DNA of 64,000 bases from Branchipolynoe longqiensis. Its lineage: Eukaryota; Annelida; Polychaeta; Phyllodocida; Polynoidae. The notes under the pieces were generated by a model that worked only from the letters and a program-made list of their open reading frames with translations, searched no databases and was not told the origin of the DNA. The DNA lies in assembly GCA_030323885.1 (NCBI GenBank), contig CM059199.1, positions 75,922,781-75,986,780 on the forward strand, read 5' to 3'. Of this stretch, positions 1 through 10,747 are shown one piece after another (positions within the stretch are counted from its first letter, which is position 1; each line of letters begins with the position of its first letter). The translations under genes were made by a program, and so were the position numbers.

Positions 1-430
1 ACACACACAAAATGGGACGGTCCAAACATGGCTCAGCAGCATTGGAGACTGCTTCCTAACAGGTCCGCGCTCCACCTTGTACCGGCTGTCCGTAATTATC
101 AGTCGCTTCCTCCAACCTTATATCAATGAACAAAGGCGACTGAGGACTTTCTATTCGCACCACCTTTATGCATTACGCATTACGCACCGATCGCTACATG
201 GAGCGATCGGGAAAATGGATTTTATTCGCATTCGCATTCGCATTACGCATTACGCGTATATGGAATGTAGCTCATAGGTTTCAAGGCGTTTCAATTTTTT
301 ATCGCATTCGCATTCGCATTCGCATTACGCATTACGCGTATATGGAATGCGCCCTTTACGCGTGTAAGGAATGCTGGCATTCGCATACCGCATTACGCAT
401 TACGCGTGTAAGGAATGCTCGCTTAAGCTG
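1..430. mobile_element. Composite CpG-hexamer element (family G), right part
   Basis: The window opens inside this repeat. A CA tract is followed by AATGGGACGGTCCAAACATG, then a block with TCAGTCGC and a palindrome CGATCGCTACATGGAGCGAT, then arms built of CATTCGCATTACGCATTACG-type units. The arms end in GCGTATATGGAATG or GCGTGTAAGGAATG. The same order, including the CA tract junction, recurs at 31971-33362. There is no coding capacity. It looks like a non-autonomous element or its internal amplification; the family is not one I recognise by name. Confidence 0.6.
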
Positions 431-836
431 TCAGAATGTAGATAGGAATGCCACAATTAATTTAGCATCTTTTCACTTCAGATCCCCTCAAATATAACCA
501 TTTAAACTAAATGTTTATGCAAACACAAAAGAAAGGTATATTATACTTATAGTGTTCGTAGCGCTACTCAGCTTCCGCTCTGACTTTGTGAGGTTGCGGT
601 ATGAGGTCATTTGGAAAATAGGCTGATAAACGCATCAATTTTTCAAAACCAAAACTTTGCAAGATATTGCCCCTACATATTCAAATTAAATGGGGGTGTA
701 CTTAGTAAGAATCTATTGCTGTATAGATAGGAATGAAATATCAATTTAATATAACCTAGGGTGGCTAGCATTTCGGTGTGCATACAAAATCAAATTTTGT
801 GTTTTTGCTTCAACTACGTCCAATGTTAATCACTTA

Positions 837-1115
837 TAATAAAAGTTACTTCAAACTAAAGTAGGGTAGATTTTAATGATCAACCAATTAAGATTATCTC
901 AAAAATACGCCAGAAACTCAAGACTACCGGACTATGAAACTTCAAATTCAATATGGTTATCTTTTTCTTTAAAAATAAACGATAGCAGAAAATAAATAAC
1001 ATCGGACTATGCAACTTGAATCTATGTTTGAACCTAGATATCCAACTTAGATACTGGTGCACGCATTAGTAATTTGCTGTAGTGAGAAACTACCAGAACT
1101 TGCTGGTTTTGGCAA
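837..1115 (-). repeat. Family B MITE fragments
   Basis: Two degenerate pieces of the B family are visible. One covers 837-945, with AAAAGTTACTTCAAACTAAAG and a decayed terminal CGGACTATGAAACTT. The other runs from about 1001 with CATCGGACTATGCAACTT followed by ACTTAGATACTGGTGCA. They lie inside the 551-2025 element. Confidence 0.5.
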
Positions 1116-1624
1116 GCAACAACGTGACCTAGTTAGAAAAGCAACAACATACTCCACTTCTAACCGTCACCTCAACTCCGCACAACCACAAACCACGACA
1201 TGAATAACCAACCCTGGAAGCAAAAACGTGCCATAGAGGGAGTGCACGTGACGTCATTACTTAGCAGTCAGCGGGCTGCCATCTTAGACTATGAGCACCC
1301 TATCTAGCCATGTTGTGAATGCATGCAGATGCAGTAAAACATAGTTTGTTTGTGTTATGGGAGGTTCTGGGAGGTTTACGTCCAATGTGTTTACTTACAG
1401 CACTTTAGCAACAACTTCTGAGGCCAAACTGCTCAAAACAGTGACAAATAAACCAACAAATCAGTAAATACGCACAGTGTAGGCAGTTGAAAGCCTTCTG
1501 TATATCATCCAATATGGCCACCAAAAGTTTTCTTGTGACGTCATTACACCCCCTCTATTGATACCTTCCTACCTGGTTGCCAACAAACATAAAACACTGG
1601 TTCATCACAATCCCCATGAACAAC

Positions 1625-1815
1625 ATATGAGGAGTTCAGGTGCAAAACCCTGTAAGCGCCAATCCAAAAATATGAGATAAATATTGGAGTCAAACCTTCG
1701 AAAGGTTCATTTCTTACATTCACACTTTTTTCTTCATAACCATAACCCCGTAACCATTTTTTTACATTCATACTTTTATTGTTCATAACTTCATAACCAT
1801 TTCATTAAAAGGAAT
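1625..1815 (+). repeat. Family C MITE, truncated
   Basis: Begins TATGAGGAGTTCAGGTGCAA and continues with GCGCCAATCCAAAAA and TCAAACCTTCGAAAGGTTCA, the left half of family C. The right terminal repeat is missing; an internal stretch with CATAACCAT is duplicated. Confidence 0.6.
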
Positions 1816-2025
1816 GTAGAATTATCAAGAACTACAGATAATAGACTTATTTTTTTAAATATCGGCAACGGCTGTGCCCCTCGAGTCATATCATGTGATA
1901 AGCAATTACTAAATGTTAAGCGTCACGGCCGTCATTCAAGACCTAACTCCTACCAATTTTCCAAATGACCTCATTCCGCAACCTCACAAAGTCAGAGCGT
2001 AAACTGAATTTTCCATACTAACACT

Positions 2026-3007
2026 AGCACATGCAGGGGTGGGTATATACCAAATTGTCGCAAATGTGGCACCAAACAAACTAACATAATTAACACGAGC
2101 CACTAACAGCTACGATGATAAGGCTACTACCAAATTGACACTATTGCTGTTCAGCGATAAAAACAAGCCACAATGCTACTTACTCATTATGGACAGGGTA
2201 AATAAACCATCACATAAAAAGCAACAACAAGAAACACTAAATATTTTGGTGATTGTCGGGGGAAACTCCTTTTTTTGTTTTACACCATCTGCGCTTAGAT
2301 TTAGACAATTCTAGATTTAAAATTGTCTATAGCTACAGTCAGTTTCCATGAATTAACAAATATATATGATTGTTCATGGCTTTAAATCATGGAATTTGGA
2401 CTATTATTGCTTTTTTTGTTTTTTTGTTTGTGTTAGCTCAAGCACCTTAGTTATGGATAGCTGTGTATTAAATATATTAATGACATTACTATGCAAAATA
2501 GTTCGGGTTAAAAAAAATAATTACAAGATATCTGCATACATGGGTAAAACCAATGAACATGTGCCTTTGTTTTCATTTGGGACCCGTTTTTAGCGCATGC
2601 GCGTTTGGAATTATGAACTCGTCTATTATTAGTAGAACTGCAATCAGCGCGACCTACTTTATGCACGTGACCTACTAATGGACACGGCGCGCTCTGTGGG
2701 GTTGCCTGGTTACGGCGGTAGGCATGGTGACGTCATCATTGTGATGCGATGTTATGTGCACCATCAGCAGATTAAGTACGCTGTACTCTGTATAGCAGTG
2801 AGGACGGCTAAGTGATAAGGTGTGTGTGTGGGGGGTGGGGGTGTAGATGCTTGGATGTGTGTGTGTGTGTGGGGGGGGGGGGGGCTAAATAAGCGGAATG
2901 GGGAGGGGGCGAACATTCCATCAGTGCACGGTTATTTATGAAGAGAATCCTTTATGGGCTTGGTTTTGCTGGAAATAAAGAAAGAAGGAAAACCCTGTTG
3001 TTGCTAC
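2026..3007. other. Gene-free stretch with short GT/G tract
   Basis: I see no coding sequence here. A GT/polyG tract lies at 2820-2884. Around 2590-2760 the sequence is richer in CpG and contains a CRE-like GTGACGTCATC, but nothing shows it to be a promoter. Confidence 0.5.
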
Positions 3008-3009
3008 TA

Positions 3010-3202
3010 CAGTAAAACCTCTCTAAATCGACCGACCATGGGACCAACTTTAAATGGTCCACTTAGAGAGGTGGGAGGTTTAGAGAGGTTTGTTTTATCG
3101 TTACAATGGTACTGTATGGACGATCGTTTGGGACCCAACTAAAGCAATCAATATAGGGGAGTAGTCAATCTGTGGAGGTGGTCGGCTAGAGAGGTTTTAC
3201 TG
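3010..3202. mobile_element. Family A MITE (pogo/Tigger-like ends)
   Basis: A 193-bp element begins CAGTAAAACCTCTCTAAATC and ends AGAGAGGTTTTACTG, and is flanked on both sides by TA. Further copies lie at 6239, 26745 and 34810. The TA target duplication and CAGT...ACTG ends fit Tc1/mariner-pogo non-autonomous elements by established knowledge. It has no transposase of its own. Confidence 0.8.
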
Positions 3203-3235
3203 TACTCTATTGAGCGATATCAGGATTGATATTGA

Positions 3236-3290
3236 TATGAAGAGGTCAGGCGCAAAACCCCCGTTAATGCCAATTCAAACATTGAAAGAT
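3236..3290 (+). repeat. Family C left-end fragment
   Basis: ATGAAGAGGTCAGGCGCAAA followed by GCCAATTCAAACATTGA matches the left end of family C. It abuts the CCA microsatellite and its flanking duplication. Confidence 0.55.
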
Positions 3291-3320
3291 TTTAACCTGA
3301 GGGTGATGTTAATTGTCACT

Positions 3321-3903
3321 AATGCCATCACCACCACCACCACCACAACCACCTCCACCACCACCACCTCCACCACCACCACCACCTCCACCACCACAAC
3401 CACCACCAACACCACCTCCACCACCACCTCTACCACCACCACCTCTACCACCACCACCTCTACCACCACCACCTCTACCATCACCACCACCTCTAACATC
3501 ACCACCACAACCACCTCTACCACCGCCACCTCTACCACCACCACCTCTTACATCACCACCACCACCAACACCACCTCCACCACCACCACCTCCACCACCA
3601 CCACCTCTACCATCACCAGCACCTCCACCACCACCACCTCTACCATCACTACCACCTCTACCATTACCACCAACTCTAACATCACCACCACCACCACCTC
3701 CACCACCACCACCTCTACCATCACCACCACCTCTAACATCAGCACCACCACCTCCACCACCACCTCCACCAACACGTCCACCAACACCATCACCATCACC
3801 ACAATCTCTACCATCACCACCACCGCCACCACCACCACCTCTACCATCACCACCTCTAGCATCACCTCCAACACCACCTCCTCTACCACCACCATCACAG
3901 TGA
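3321..3903. repeat. CCA/CCACCT microsatellite array
   Basis: About 580 bp of CCACCACCT-type trinucleotide repeats with interspersed ACC variants. It is open in several frames on both strands purely through composition, so no gene is called. The array is bracketed by two copies of a 37-bp sequence (3288-3324 and 3916-3952). Confidence 0.9.
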
Positions 3904-4013
3904 TATAAAATACACGATTTTAACCTGAGGGCGATGTTAATTCTCACTGATGCACAGGTGAGGTGCGTGAATCAGGTAATGTATGGATCAGTTCTGCATA
4001 GCCATTGCACAGG

Positions 4014-4560
4014 TTCTATCTGACTCCCTCTGACTCCCTCTGACTCTATCTGACTCCCTCTGACTCTCTCTGACTTTCTCTTATTCCCTCTGACTCTCTC
4101 TGATTGTATCTGACTCCCTCTGACTCTCTCTGACTCCCGCTGACTCCCTCTGACTCTCTCTGACGTTCTCTTACTCACTCTGACTCTATCTGACTCCCGC
4201 TGACCCTCGCTCTGACTCCCTCTGACTCTCTCTGACTCCCTCTGGTTCTCCAACGCCCTCTCTTTGACTATATTGCCCTCTAACTCGTTCGCTCGCTAGC
4301 TGTCTCGGAATGACTGATCTCTCACCTCTAACTCTTTCTCAGTCACTCCCTCCCTTCCTCCGCTCTGACTCCCTCTGACTCTCTCTGACTCCCTCTGACT
4401 CTCTCTGACTCCCTCTGACTCTCTCTGACTCCCTCTGACTCTCTCTGACTCCCTCTTACTCTCCGACGCGCTCTCTTTGACTCTATTGCTCTCTAACTCT
4501 TTCGCTCTCTAGCTGTCTCGGAATGACTCTTCTCTCACCTCTAACTCTTTCTCCATCACT
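4014..4560. repeat. CTCTGACTCC minisatellite
   Basis: Arrays of TCTGACTCCCTCTGACTC (unit about 9-10 bp) occur at 4014-4255 and 4360-4455. Each is followed by a longer shared tail with ACGC-CTCTCTTTGACT and GCTGTCTCGGAATGACT. The tail repeats at 4251-4345 and 4463-4560, so a larger unit was duplicated. Confidence 0.85.
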
Positions 4561-4589
4561 CCCTCCCTCCCCCTTCTATCCCCTCTTCC

Positions 4590-4725
4590 CCTCCATCAGC
4601 AGGGGAATTGTTAGTACAGTAGCTGAGAGCAGGGGCCCATAATCTGATTAAATCGGAAACCCCGCCAAGTAGACACCGTGAGCTAATTGGGCAGACAGGC
4701 CTGGTGTCAGCACTCGTCACCCTCT
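4590..4725. promoter_or_regulatory. Unique island between arrays with homeodomain-type sites
   Basis: A short non-repetitive stretch between two tandem arrays carries ATAATCTGATTAAATC and GAGCTAATTGGGC. Its role as a regulatory element is inference only. Confidence 0.25.
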
Positions 4726-4729
4726 CACA

Positions 4730-4932
4730 CACACCACACATGCACCCACCCACCACCACTAGCACACACTGTTACCCACCCAGACTAACACACTCACACA
4801 CCCACACACCCAACCACCCACCACCACCACCACTAGTACACACTGTTACCACCCACCCAGACTAACACACCCACCACCAACACTAGCACACCCACCCAGA
4901 CTAACACACCCACCACCAACACTAGCACACCC
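4730..4932. repeat. CA/CCA-rich imperfect repeat
   Basis: Imperfect units such as CACCCACCCAGACTAACACA and CACCACCAACACTAGCACA recur several times and lead into the 13-bp array. Confidence 0.8.
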
Positions 4933-5452
4933 CTCACCATCACCCCTCACCATCACCCCTCACCATCACCCCTCACCATCACCCCTCACCATCACCCCTC
5001 ACCATCACCCCTCACCATCACCCCTCACCATCACCCCTCACCATCACCCCTCACCATCACCCCCTCACCATCACCCCTCACCATCACCCCTCACCATCAC
5101 CCCTCACCATCACCCCTCACCATCACCCCTCACCATCACCCCTCACCATCACCCCTCACCATCACCCCTCACCATCACCCCTCACCATCACCCCTCACCA
5201 TCACCCCTCACCATCACCCCTCACCATCACCCCTCACCATCACCCCTCACCATCACCCCTCACCATCACCCCTCACCATCACCCCTCACCATCACCCCTC
5301 ACCATCACCCCTCACCATCACCCCTCACCATCACCCCTCACCATCACCCCTCACCATCACCCCTCACCATCACCCCTCACCATCACCCCTCACCATCACC
5401 CCTCACCATCACCCCTCACCATCACCCCTCACCACCACCCCTCACCATCACC
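4933..5452. repeat. Highly homogeneous 13-bp minisatellite
   Basis: About 40 tandem copies of CACCATCACCCCT with almost no variants; one copy near 5050 has an extra C and one near 5432 carries CACCACC. The homogeneity implies recent expansion or strong homogenisation. Confidence 0.95.
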
Positions 5453-5459
5453 CTGCCTT

Positions 5460-5890
5460 CCCACTTAACACCTAAGTGCACGCATGCACGTCGCGTGCTG
5501 CGTCTCCGACTAGCTTAGGCTCCTCCTCCCCTCCTCCCCTCCCGTCCACCCCGCGCCCCCTGGTGGCGTATTGATTCCCGGAGCGCTGACTGCTCACTCA
5601 GCGGCTCTGGGAGGCGAGGGCGGCGGGGGGGGGGGGGGCGAGGGGGGGGGGGGGGGGGGTCGAGGGGGAGGGGTCGGGAGGACGGGGGGCGGGCTGGGGG
5701 CGGGACCTCGCCGTTTTCAGAACGAGGCTAATAAACGTGACTGGGCGAACGCACACCGATAATGCTGGTAACGGGCGGACGGGGTCTGATGGAGCACTGC
5801 GGGGGGGGGGGGGGGGGGGGGGGGGGGGAAGGGGGGGGGGGAAGGTGGGCTCATGTGCACATTGCCATGCACGTCGGATTTAAACTGCAC
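5460..5890. other. GC-rich stretch with polyG tracts
   Basis: CpG-containing unique sequence is interrupted by polyG tracts at about 5626-5700 and 5800-5846. A GAGGCTAATAAACG motif lies at about 5724. No credible gene is present. Confidence 0.6.
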
Positions 5891-5892
5891 TT

Positions 5893-6062
5893 TTATTATA
5901 TGCTGTATACGCCCTCAGTCATCGACTGGAGGAGCCTGTCTGTTAACCTAAAAACTTCCATCCTACTCACACTCAGATCTGTTGACTGGACGCCACCCGT
6001 CTGTGCACGCACCACTGCCCCGACCCCTACATACACTCACAGTACCGCCGGATTTACATAAT
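5893..6062 (+). repeat. Family D repeat, copy 1
   Basis: ATGCTGTATACGCCCTCAGT through CACAGTACCGCCGGATTTAC is shared with 6440-6661 in the same orientation and with 6747-6945 in inverted orientation. No protein is inferred. Confidence 0.65.
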
Positions 6063-6090
6063 ATTAATATACATAATATGATATAAATGT

Positions 6091-6236
6091 ATATGAGGAG
6101 TTCAGGCGCAACACCCTAGAAAAGCCAATCTAAAAATTGAGATACAAATTGGAATCAAACCTTTAAAAAGTTAACTTTTTTAGCATTCCTATTTTTGTTT
6201 GCTCATTGCTCCATAAGCATGTCATCACAAGAAATA
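6091..6236 (+). repeat. Family C MITE, left part
   Basis: ATATGAGGAGTTCAGGCGCA followed by GCCAATCTAAAAATTGAGAT and CATAAGCATGTCATCACAAG. The copy stops exactly where a family A MITE begins, and the right half is absent beyond it. Confidence 0.65.
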
Positions 6237-6238
6237 TA

Positions 6239-6428
6239 CAGTAAAACCTCTCTAAATCGACCAACCATAGGACCGACTTTAAATGGTCCATTTAGGGAGG
6301 TGGTCGGCTTAGAGAGGTTTTTTTTCGATACAAATATTACAATGGACGATTGTTTGGGACTCAAATAAAGCGATAGATATGGGGGATTGGTCGATCTGTG
6401 GAAGTGGTCGGTTAGAGCGGCTTTACTG
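6239..6428. mobile_element. Family A MITE, copy 2
   Basis: Begins CAGTAAAACCTCTCTAAATC and ends GGCTTTACTG, with TA at its left flank. The internal sequence GGACCGACTTTAAATGGTCC is the same as in the other A copies. Confidence 0.8.
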
Positions 6429-6439
6429 TGTGTATCTAT

Positions 6440-6661
6440 ATATATGCTGTATAAGCCATTATACGAGTATAATAAGGCCGGAAGCTTGCATCCTCTCCCG
6501 CCTATCTACTACCCCCCTTCCCAGTCATCTGCTGGTTGGGCCTTCTTAACCTACAACTACCATCCTGCTCTCACTCATGTCCGTTGGGGGGCGCCACATC
6601 TGCGCACGCACCGCTCCCCCCCCCCTTACATGCACTCACTGTACCGCTGGATATATATATA
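6440..6661 (+). repeat. Family D repeat, copy 2
   Basis: ATGCTGTATAAGCC at the left and TGCACTCACTGTACCGCTGG at the right match copy 1. With the inverted copy 3 it can form a long hairpin. Confidence 0.65.
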
Positions 6662-6746
6662 ATAGTTACCTACATAAATAAGGAACAAAGAGAACATGAT
6701 AGTGGATAGAAAGGATATATTCTCTGGCTAGAGGAAATGAGGAAAT

Positions 6747-6945
6747 TTTCAGCGGTACAGTGAGTGAGAGCAATAGCCACTGAGGCATGGGCGAGCAGGT
6801 GACGCCACATGATCAGGTCATGAGGCACTAGTAGCTGACCTAATGAGTAGGTGACCAACCGATGACTTAGTGTCTGTGGAGTAGATGAATCTTCCGGCTT
6901 ATTATACTCGTATACTGGCTTATACATCATATATATATATAGTCC
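6747..6945 (-). repeat. Family D repeat, copy 3 (inverted)
   Basis: The reverse complement contains TGTATAAGCCAGTATACGAG and TCACTGTACCGCTG, matching copies 1 and 2. The middle has diverged. Confidence 0.65.
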
Positions 6946-7004
6946 ACTTTTCGCTTTAAATGTCTCCAAAGGTAGCCGTCTACAGAAACAACTTCTTTTA
7001 AATT

Positions 7005-7142
7005 GCCTCAGTATTTCCTTCTGTGTGGCAACAAATGATTAATAAGTGCACAAGTATCTAAGTCAGATATGTAGAATAAAATCTAGATAATTGTTTTTGT
7101 TTTGACAATTCGATGCTTCGTCGGACTATGCAGCTTTAAAGT
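7005..7142 (+). repeat. Family B MITE, right part
   Basis: Contains GTGTGGCAACAAATGATTAA and TCTAAGTCAGATATGTAGAA, and ends TCGGACTATGCAGCTTTAA, the right terminus of B. Confidence 0.7.
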
Positions 7143-8336
7143 CAAATGCAGGCTCCGATGATTTGGAATTTCTGCAAAAAAACTTTAAAGGGAGTATAAC
7201 TAGTTATGCATATATAAATTGGCGGAATGTGATGTTCATTATATTATTAATTCCTTCCATAACCAATAGAGACAGTAAAAGAGGAGACAAGTCAGATTTG
7301 TGTGGATCGACCCTATAACTCTGGCTGGCCCTTAAGACCTACCTTTAATTTATTGAACTAAATCAGTGGCGAAATGGGCCGTTAGTAGGTGGGTGAGGCG
7401 CCGCCTGGAGGAAAGGAGGGGAATTAGGGGAGCTGCTTGGAAGCAGGCCTCCCGTTCCCCAGGCCGCATCCCAACCTCCAGTAACCCATAGAAGCAAGGA
7501 ACATATCAAAAGGAAGGTTTACAGGAGCAATATCGGAATAAGAACAATAAAAGAGAGGAGCATTACATACATAATAATATTTGCATAATTACTTTATACC
7601 TCACGTAAAACTTTTGTCGTGGTCACCACTTTAAAATTTTGGTATATAATTAATCTAGAAAATAATATAAAGTAATAAATAATACTCTTCTGACTCTGGA
7701 TGGAGAATGCTTCTGCAGGCAGGAACATCGAATAACAAGGAGACCTTCTGGTTGCAGCAATTCTGTGTGTCCGATTATTATCTTTTAATCACCAGCCTTA
7801 TAAAGGAATCCATACAACATAGTTCCTCCCACAGCAAGATAGGAGTTTCAGATATTTAGTGGCCTTAAAAATAACAATGAGACTGACTTGTGGACACACA
7901 TTGAATCAGTACAATTTTTATTTAAAATCTAATATATCGTGGTCGCCAACTTCTGGTGTTATTCCAAAAGCATAATTTACTACATGAATTATAGATACCA
8001 TTGACACACCAAATCTAATAAATGTGTAGATATTTTCGAAGGCCAGAGTATCCGTCCAGTGACCTGGGCTCTCATTGGTGTAACTCAGACTCCAGCAACA
8101 CTGATAATCAGGAGAGAGGAGGCGGCCATTGATAGGCTAACATCAGTGGACAGGCCCTCTCCCACCTGATAGTGGAGACTGACTAATAGATATATAATTG
8201 TCATGATTTACCTGAAAATTGCTGAGTATTGGGAAAGTTATGAATTTACAGACTAGGTAACATCACCACAATTCTTAGAATTTAAAGGGGATCTAAAACA
8301 TACCATATATATCTTTCTAATACTTATTGAAGGGAA
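7143..8336. other. Gene-free AT-rich sequence
   Basis: I find no long reading frame, recognised repeat end or tandem array in this stretch. It may be unique sequence or old decayed repeat. Confidence 0.5.
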
Positions 8337-8390
8337 TTATATTACTTCACATTATTTCACACCTCTACTACATTAAATAACACAAGTAAA
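8337..8390 (+). repeat. 54-bp direct repeat, left copy
   Basis: A TTATATTACTTCACATTATT-type sequence ending AACACAAGTAAA is repeated with one mismatch at 10596-10649. The two copies bracket about 2.2 kb containing a DNA element and a tandem repeat. Confidence 0.85.
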
Positions 8391-8623
8391 TTGTGCATGT
8401 TATTCGTAACATGGGTAATTTCGGGCGGAGGCACGGGTACGCTATGGTGGAGCCACCTTGTGGAAAAAACCTGAACTAGCCTTAGAGACCCGGCTGCACA
8501 CTTCCCGCCAAAATGCGGTCACGCGCCAAGATTCGAACTCAAAGACCCCTCCACTCCGCACTTCTACTACTGCTCCCGATCGACATGGACTGCCTCCACA
8601 CTTTCTTCATGCCACATAATGCC

Positions 8624-8652
8624 ATGTAACGCCATGTAACGCCATGAAACCC
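8624..8652 (+). repeat. GCCATGTAAC short array
   Basis: Three units of the 10-bp motif GCCATGTAAC, followed by sequence with AGGAATTGCATATGGGTATC. The same array and following sequence recur at 9437-9540. Confidence 0.7.
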
Positions 8653-8767
8653 AACAAAGGAGATCAACAGGAATTGCATATGGGTATCGTTGAACATTAC
8701 TTACAGTTCATACTGTCACTATAGTGTCAATGTCACATCCGCGTGAAACGTCCTTACATGCAATATA

Positions 8768-9310
8768 GCTGCGTTTACACGGCCAAAAGTAAAACGATTC
8801 AAGACAAAGCGTTCTACCTGAAACGTTCTCGTGGTGCGTTTACACGGTGTCGTATTTTCGTGGCATGCGCGGATTTTCGCTGGTTGTGGCGATCACTGCT
8901 ATTTGTTTTGTTTACACTCTGCGATTCGACGCTGATCAAGCTGCTACGTTAATATCGCTTGGAATTTAAGGTTAATTTAATTAAATTTCATTATTTGAGT
9001 ATGTAATTCTGTTAAATATGATCGCATTCAATAGATCTCGGTCTAATTGGTCCCTAACACTGCCGGGCACCAGCGATTAGTTACTGCTCCCCCTGTTTCC
9101 GGCACGCACTACTATTTTATAGTACCGCCGCCCGGGAACAAGCTGAAACGTTTCCTGTAGACCACCTCCGGAGGTGGTATTCGCGGAACGTTCCAGCTGG
9201 AACGTTTCAGCCCTAAAACGCCGCAGTGATGCGTTTACACGGCCACATTTAAAACGTTCTAGGCAACTGGTTCTACGTAGGACGTTTCAAGTCGCCCGTG
9301 TAAACGCAGC
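8768..9310. mobile_element. Non-autonomous DNA element with GCTGCGTTTACACG ends
   Basis: It begins GCTGCGTTTACACGGCC and ends CCCGTGTAAACGCAGC, a terminal inverted repeat. The motif GCGTTTACACG recurs subterminally near both ends (about 8837 and 9232), a common design of transposase-binding regions. The 543-bp body has no transposase. Elements with such ends are widespread in animals, but I do not assign a superfamily. Confidence 0.8.
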
Positions 9311-9334
9311 TTAAGAACACTACCGTATCACAGT

Positions 9335-10595
9335 GATAAAAAAGTTGAGCTGATTTGACAGCTAGTGACATTGCCGGCGTGGCTCGTGACTGTTGTGTCA
9401 GAGGAGTAAGGCATCAGGCTGTCATCCACACTTTCTTCACGCCATGTAACGCCATGTAACGCCATGTAACGCCACGTAACGCCACTTAACCCATAAACGA
9501 GTTCAACAGGAATTGCATACGGGTATCTTTGAATATTACTCTGATATTGAGCTGAATGACAGGTAGTGACATTGCCGGCTGGAGCTCGTGACTGTTGTGG
9601 CAGAGGAGGAAGGCATCGCACTGCCATCAGCGGTTGCAACTACCGGCCGTGTCATACACGCAAGATACATATTTTTTCATGACTATTTTACTCATGAACC
9701 TTACACGCTTGTGATGCTGATATTAACTACATGATCCTGTTGACGTGATATTGAGCCGATTTGACAGCTCACAATATTGCCGGTGTGACATGTGACAGTT
9801 GACTCAGAGGAGGAAGGAATCACACTGTCATTAGCATTTCAGCTACCGGCAGTGTCACACACAAAGATACATATTTCTGCATGACTATTTTAATTCTGAC
9901 ACCTTACACACATGTGATGCTGACATTGCCTACATGATCCTGATGATGGTGATATTGAGCTGATTTGACAGCTAAATCTTTAATTGTGGACTTTACACAG
10001 CAGTGATCGTGAGATCGACTACATTGTTGTTTTTTTGTTGTTTTTTTGTGGGTTTTTTTTACGGTGATATTGAGCTGATTTACAGCTAGCAATATTTCCG
10101 GTGTGGTGCTTGGGTTTTAACTTACATATTGAGTTAATGACAGGTAGTGACATTGCCGGCTGGCGCTCGTGACTGTTGTGGCAGAGGAGGAAGGCATCAT
10201 GCTGCCATCAACGGTTGCAACTACCGGCCGTGTCATACACACAAAGATACATATTTCTGCATGACTATTTTAATTCTGAACGTTGAACACATGTCATCCT
10301 GACATTGCCTACATGATCCTGTTGACGGTGATATTGAGCTGATTTGACAGCTAATTTACAGCCAAATTTTAATTCTGAACTTTACACACCAGTGATTGTG
10401 ACATTGCCTACATCTTTTTGACGGTCATATTGAGCTGCTTGTGTTTTAACTTACCGGCCGTGTCGCACACAAATATACATATCTCGGGCATGCCTATTTT
10501 TAATCCTGAATTTTACATGCAATTGATTTGACATTCCCTACATGATCTTGTTGACGGTGATATTAAGCTGATTTTACAGCTAGCAACATTGCCGG
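9335..10595 (+). repeat. Degenerate ~200-bp-period tandem repeat
   Basis: A unit with GATATTGAGCTGATTTGACA, GACATTGCCGG, ACTACCGGCCGTGTCA and GATACATATTTCTGCATGAC recurs. Starts lie near 9344, 9543, 9748, 9952, 10125, 10330 and 10559, with shorter partial units near 10065 and 10426. A GCCATGTAAC 10-mer array sits at 9437-9488. No coding function is apparent. Confidence 0.75.
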
Positions 10596-10649
10596 TTATA
10601 TTGCTTCACATTATTTCACACCTCTACTACATTAAATAACACAAGTAAA
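10596..10649 (+). repeat. 54-bp direct repeat, right copy
   Basis: Matches 8337-8390 at 53 of 54 positions and closes the 2.2-kb block. Confidence 0.85.
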
Positions 10650-10747
10650 ATATGCTCTCATTACAATTTAAGGTACACATAACATCTCTGGAATTTTTGC
10701 CAGATAAACCATTTCTCAGTATCTTTTGATAGTGGCACATATTTGTG

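Larger units (their letters stand above)
551..2025. mobile_element. ~1.5-kb element with long terminal inverted repeats
   Basis: The left end (551-620) and right end (1955-2025) are inverted copies. They share CGCTCTGACTTTGTGAGG, TTGCGG and ATGAGGTCATTTGG, and both outer ends begin AGTGTT-GTA. No transposase reading frame is present. The interior holds fragments of families B and C, so this is probably an old non-autonomous DNA transposon that received later insertions. The superfamily is unknown. Confidence 0.6.

Noticed and set aside
1231..1565. Possible inverted repeat around two GTGACGTCATTAC sites
   Set aside because: The shared core is itself palindromic and the flanks match only weakly.
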